Assembly: GCA_902621305.1 (NCBI GenBank)
Contig: CACNLM010000006.1
Span: 28,419-92,418, forward strand
Source of the DNA: an uncultured Alphaproteobacteria bacterium
Lineage (GTDB): Bacteria > Pseudomonadota > Alphaproteobacteria > HIMB59 > GCA-002718135
DNA: 64,000 bases
Reading direction: 5' to 3'
Below the pieces are notes generated by a model. It was not told where the DNA came from. It made no database searches and saw nothing but the letters and a program-made list of their open reading frames with translations. This document shows, piece after piece, positions 62,947 to 64,000 of this stretch (positions are counted from its first letter, which is position 1; each line of letters starts with the position of its first letter). The translations under genes and the position numbers were made by a program.

Positions 62947-64000
62947 TAATTAACTATTTTCATTTTTAAAAATTTAATTAAATTATTTTTATTATTATCA
63001 TCTAATAATTTTTGAAGTTCTATTATTGAATCTCTTACATCTATTTTTATAAATTTTTCTTTAGAGATATAAATATTTTCATTCTCTGTACTTTCACTGT
63101 CATTATCTACAAGCAATTCTTCATTAATTTTTTCTCCTTTTTTTAGACCTGTATAATTAATTTTTACACCCCACTCATCATCATTGTTCGATATTTTAGA
63201 TCCAAAAAAGGATGCGATCTTATGAGCCAAATCAATAATTTTTATCGGCTCTCCCATATTAAATAAATAAATATTATTTTTATTTCTAAGTACTATAGAT
63301 TCTAAAACTAATTTGCATGCCTCATTAACAGTCATAAAAAACCTAGTTGCGTTTGGATCAGTTATAGTAAGTGGCTTATTATTTTGGATTTGATCTATAA
63401 AAATGGGAATAACCGATCCTGTGGATCCAATAACATTTCCAAATCTTACTATCGAAAAAACTAAATTTAATTTATTTTCATCATAATAATTTTGAATTAG
63501 AATTTCTGAAAATCTTTTTGTCATTCCCATGATGCTACTGGGTCTTACCGCTTTATCAGATGAAATAAATACGAAATTATTTACTTCAAATTTTTTGCAT
63601 ATTTCTAAAAGATTGTATGTTCCAATAATATTGGTTTTAATTCCTGCTTGTATATTATTTTCTATAAGATCGACATGTTTGTATGCTGCGGCATGAATAA
63701 CAATATCAACATTATTTTCTGAAAAAATTTTCGATAAAATTTTATTATCATTAATTGATCCTAATATAAATTTAACATAATTACATTTTATATTATTTAG
63801 ATCACTAATTTTTCTTTTTTGTTCAAATAAAAAATATTCATTTTGATCTAACAAAATTAATTTTTTAAAATCTGAATTAAATATTTGATTTGTTAATTCT
63901 GAGCCTATCGATCCAGCTGAACCCGTAATAAATATTATTTTATTTTTTAAATAATTATTTATTTCATTAATATTAATTTTTATGTCTCGATGAAAAATAT
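62946..64000 (-). CDS. FlaA1/CapD-like nucleotide-sugar dehydratase, 5' end beyond window
   Basis: The frame runs to base 64000 on the minus strand, so about 350 C-terminal residues are seen. Rossmann motif ITGSAGSIGSELTNQI, VIHAAAYKHVDLIE, SSDKAVRPSSIMGMTKR, VRFGNVIGSTGSV and the FMT/GEPIKIIDLA part match UDP-GlcNAc 4,6-dehydratases. The preceding RDIKININ segment is where the long form joins its membrane domain, so the full protein is probably the transmembrane version. Indicates a polysaccharide locus to the right. Confidence 0.9.
   Translation of the reverse strand, partial: IFHRDIKININEINNYLKNKIIFITGSAGSIGSELTNQIFNSDFKKLILLDQNEYFLFEQKRKISDLNNIKCNYVKFILGSINDNKILSKIFSENNVDIVIHAAAYKHVDLIENNIQAGIKTNIIGTYNLLEICKKFEVNNFVFISSDKAVRPSSIMGMTKRFSEILIQNYYDENKLNLVFSIVRFGNVIGSTGSVIPIFIDQIQNNKPLTITDPNATRFFMTVNEACKLVLESIVLRNKNNIYLFNMGEPIKIIDLAHKIASFFGSKISNNDDEWGVKINYTGLKKGEKINEELLVDNDSESTENENIYISKEKFIKIDVRDSIIELQKLLDDNNKNNLIKFLKMKIVN

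Overview
The window is a gene-dense, strongly AT-rich stretch (about 30% G+C by eye, not counted) from what looks like a streamlined marine alphaproteobacterium of the SAR11, HIMB59 or AEGEAN-169 kind. Pointers are a eukaryote-like NADP-isocitrate dehydrogenase, an alphaproteobacterial DksA variant, a DUF3553 protein, adjacent bolA-grxD, a GTTC-N7-GTTC LexA-type box at recA, gene gaps often of 0 to 50 bases, many 1 to 11 base overlaps, one transcription factor in 64 kb, and catabolic genes for methylated osmolytes and polyamines. Lineage below class cannot be settled by reading alone. I saw no rRNA, CRISPR, insertion sequence, prophage or obvious pseudogene.

Bases 1-20.8 kb are mostly core functions. 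They hold icd (cut by the left edge), alaS, recA, then dksA-DUF3553-moaA-nadK, a cinA-like gene with tRNA-Leu(UAA) and a VOC gene, map-purB-bolA-grxD-rarD, and on the minus strand parA-glmU-aroG(class II)-nadE-gltX-cimA-trmJ-rpsD. A sua5 gene follows on the plus strand.

Bases 21.7-30.2 kb form a polyamine module. Agmatine deiminase and N-carbamoylputrescine amidase lead into a four-gene polyamine ABC transporter, next to divergent puuB and puuA. Together they can import polyamines, turn agmatine into putrescine and begin its gamma-glutamyl breakdown.

Bases 30.2-34.1 kb are a carnitine module: an HD-domain protein with all six ligands of the PhnZ-type diiron oxygenases, a hotdog thioesterase, a BKACE enzyme and a carnitine dehydrogenase, with an extra medium-chain reductase. 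A RamB/ScfR-like regulator (34.1-35.6 kb) faces a 59-codon small gene. Paired TTTRYAAA-like boxes sit against both start codons.

Bases 35.9-43.9 kb carry a GMC oxidoreductase, an SDR, an 88-residue protein and a peptide-type ABC transporter whose Tat-exported binding protein is transcribed divergently.

Bases 43.9-51.8 kb are a one-carbon/methyl island: homocysteine S-methyltransferase, a GcvT/DmdA-fold enzyme, and then six tightly packed genes (alpha-hydroxy-acid oxidase, ThDP enzyme, transthyretin-like protein, DmdA, OsmC, ECHDC3-like crotonase). The last six look like one transcription unit whose overall pathway I cannot match to a described one. Further oxidoreductases, a MaoC-like plus MmgE/PrpD pair, an EamA exporter, a gamma-butyrobetaine-hydroxylase-like dioxygenase and a class V aminotransferase follow. 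The right edge enters a surface-polysaccharide locus (nucleotide-sugar epimerase and a truncated FlaA1/CapD dehydratase).

Read together, the accessory part suggests a route from gamma-butyrobetaine to carnitine to glycine betaine, with methyl groups passing to homocysteine or tetrahydrofolate, alongside DMSP demethylation. That linkage is inference.
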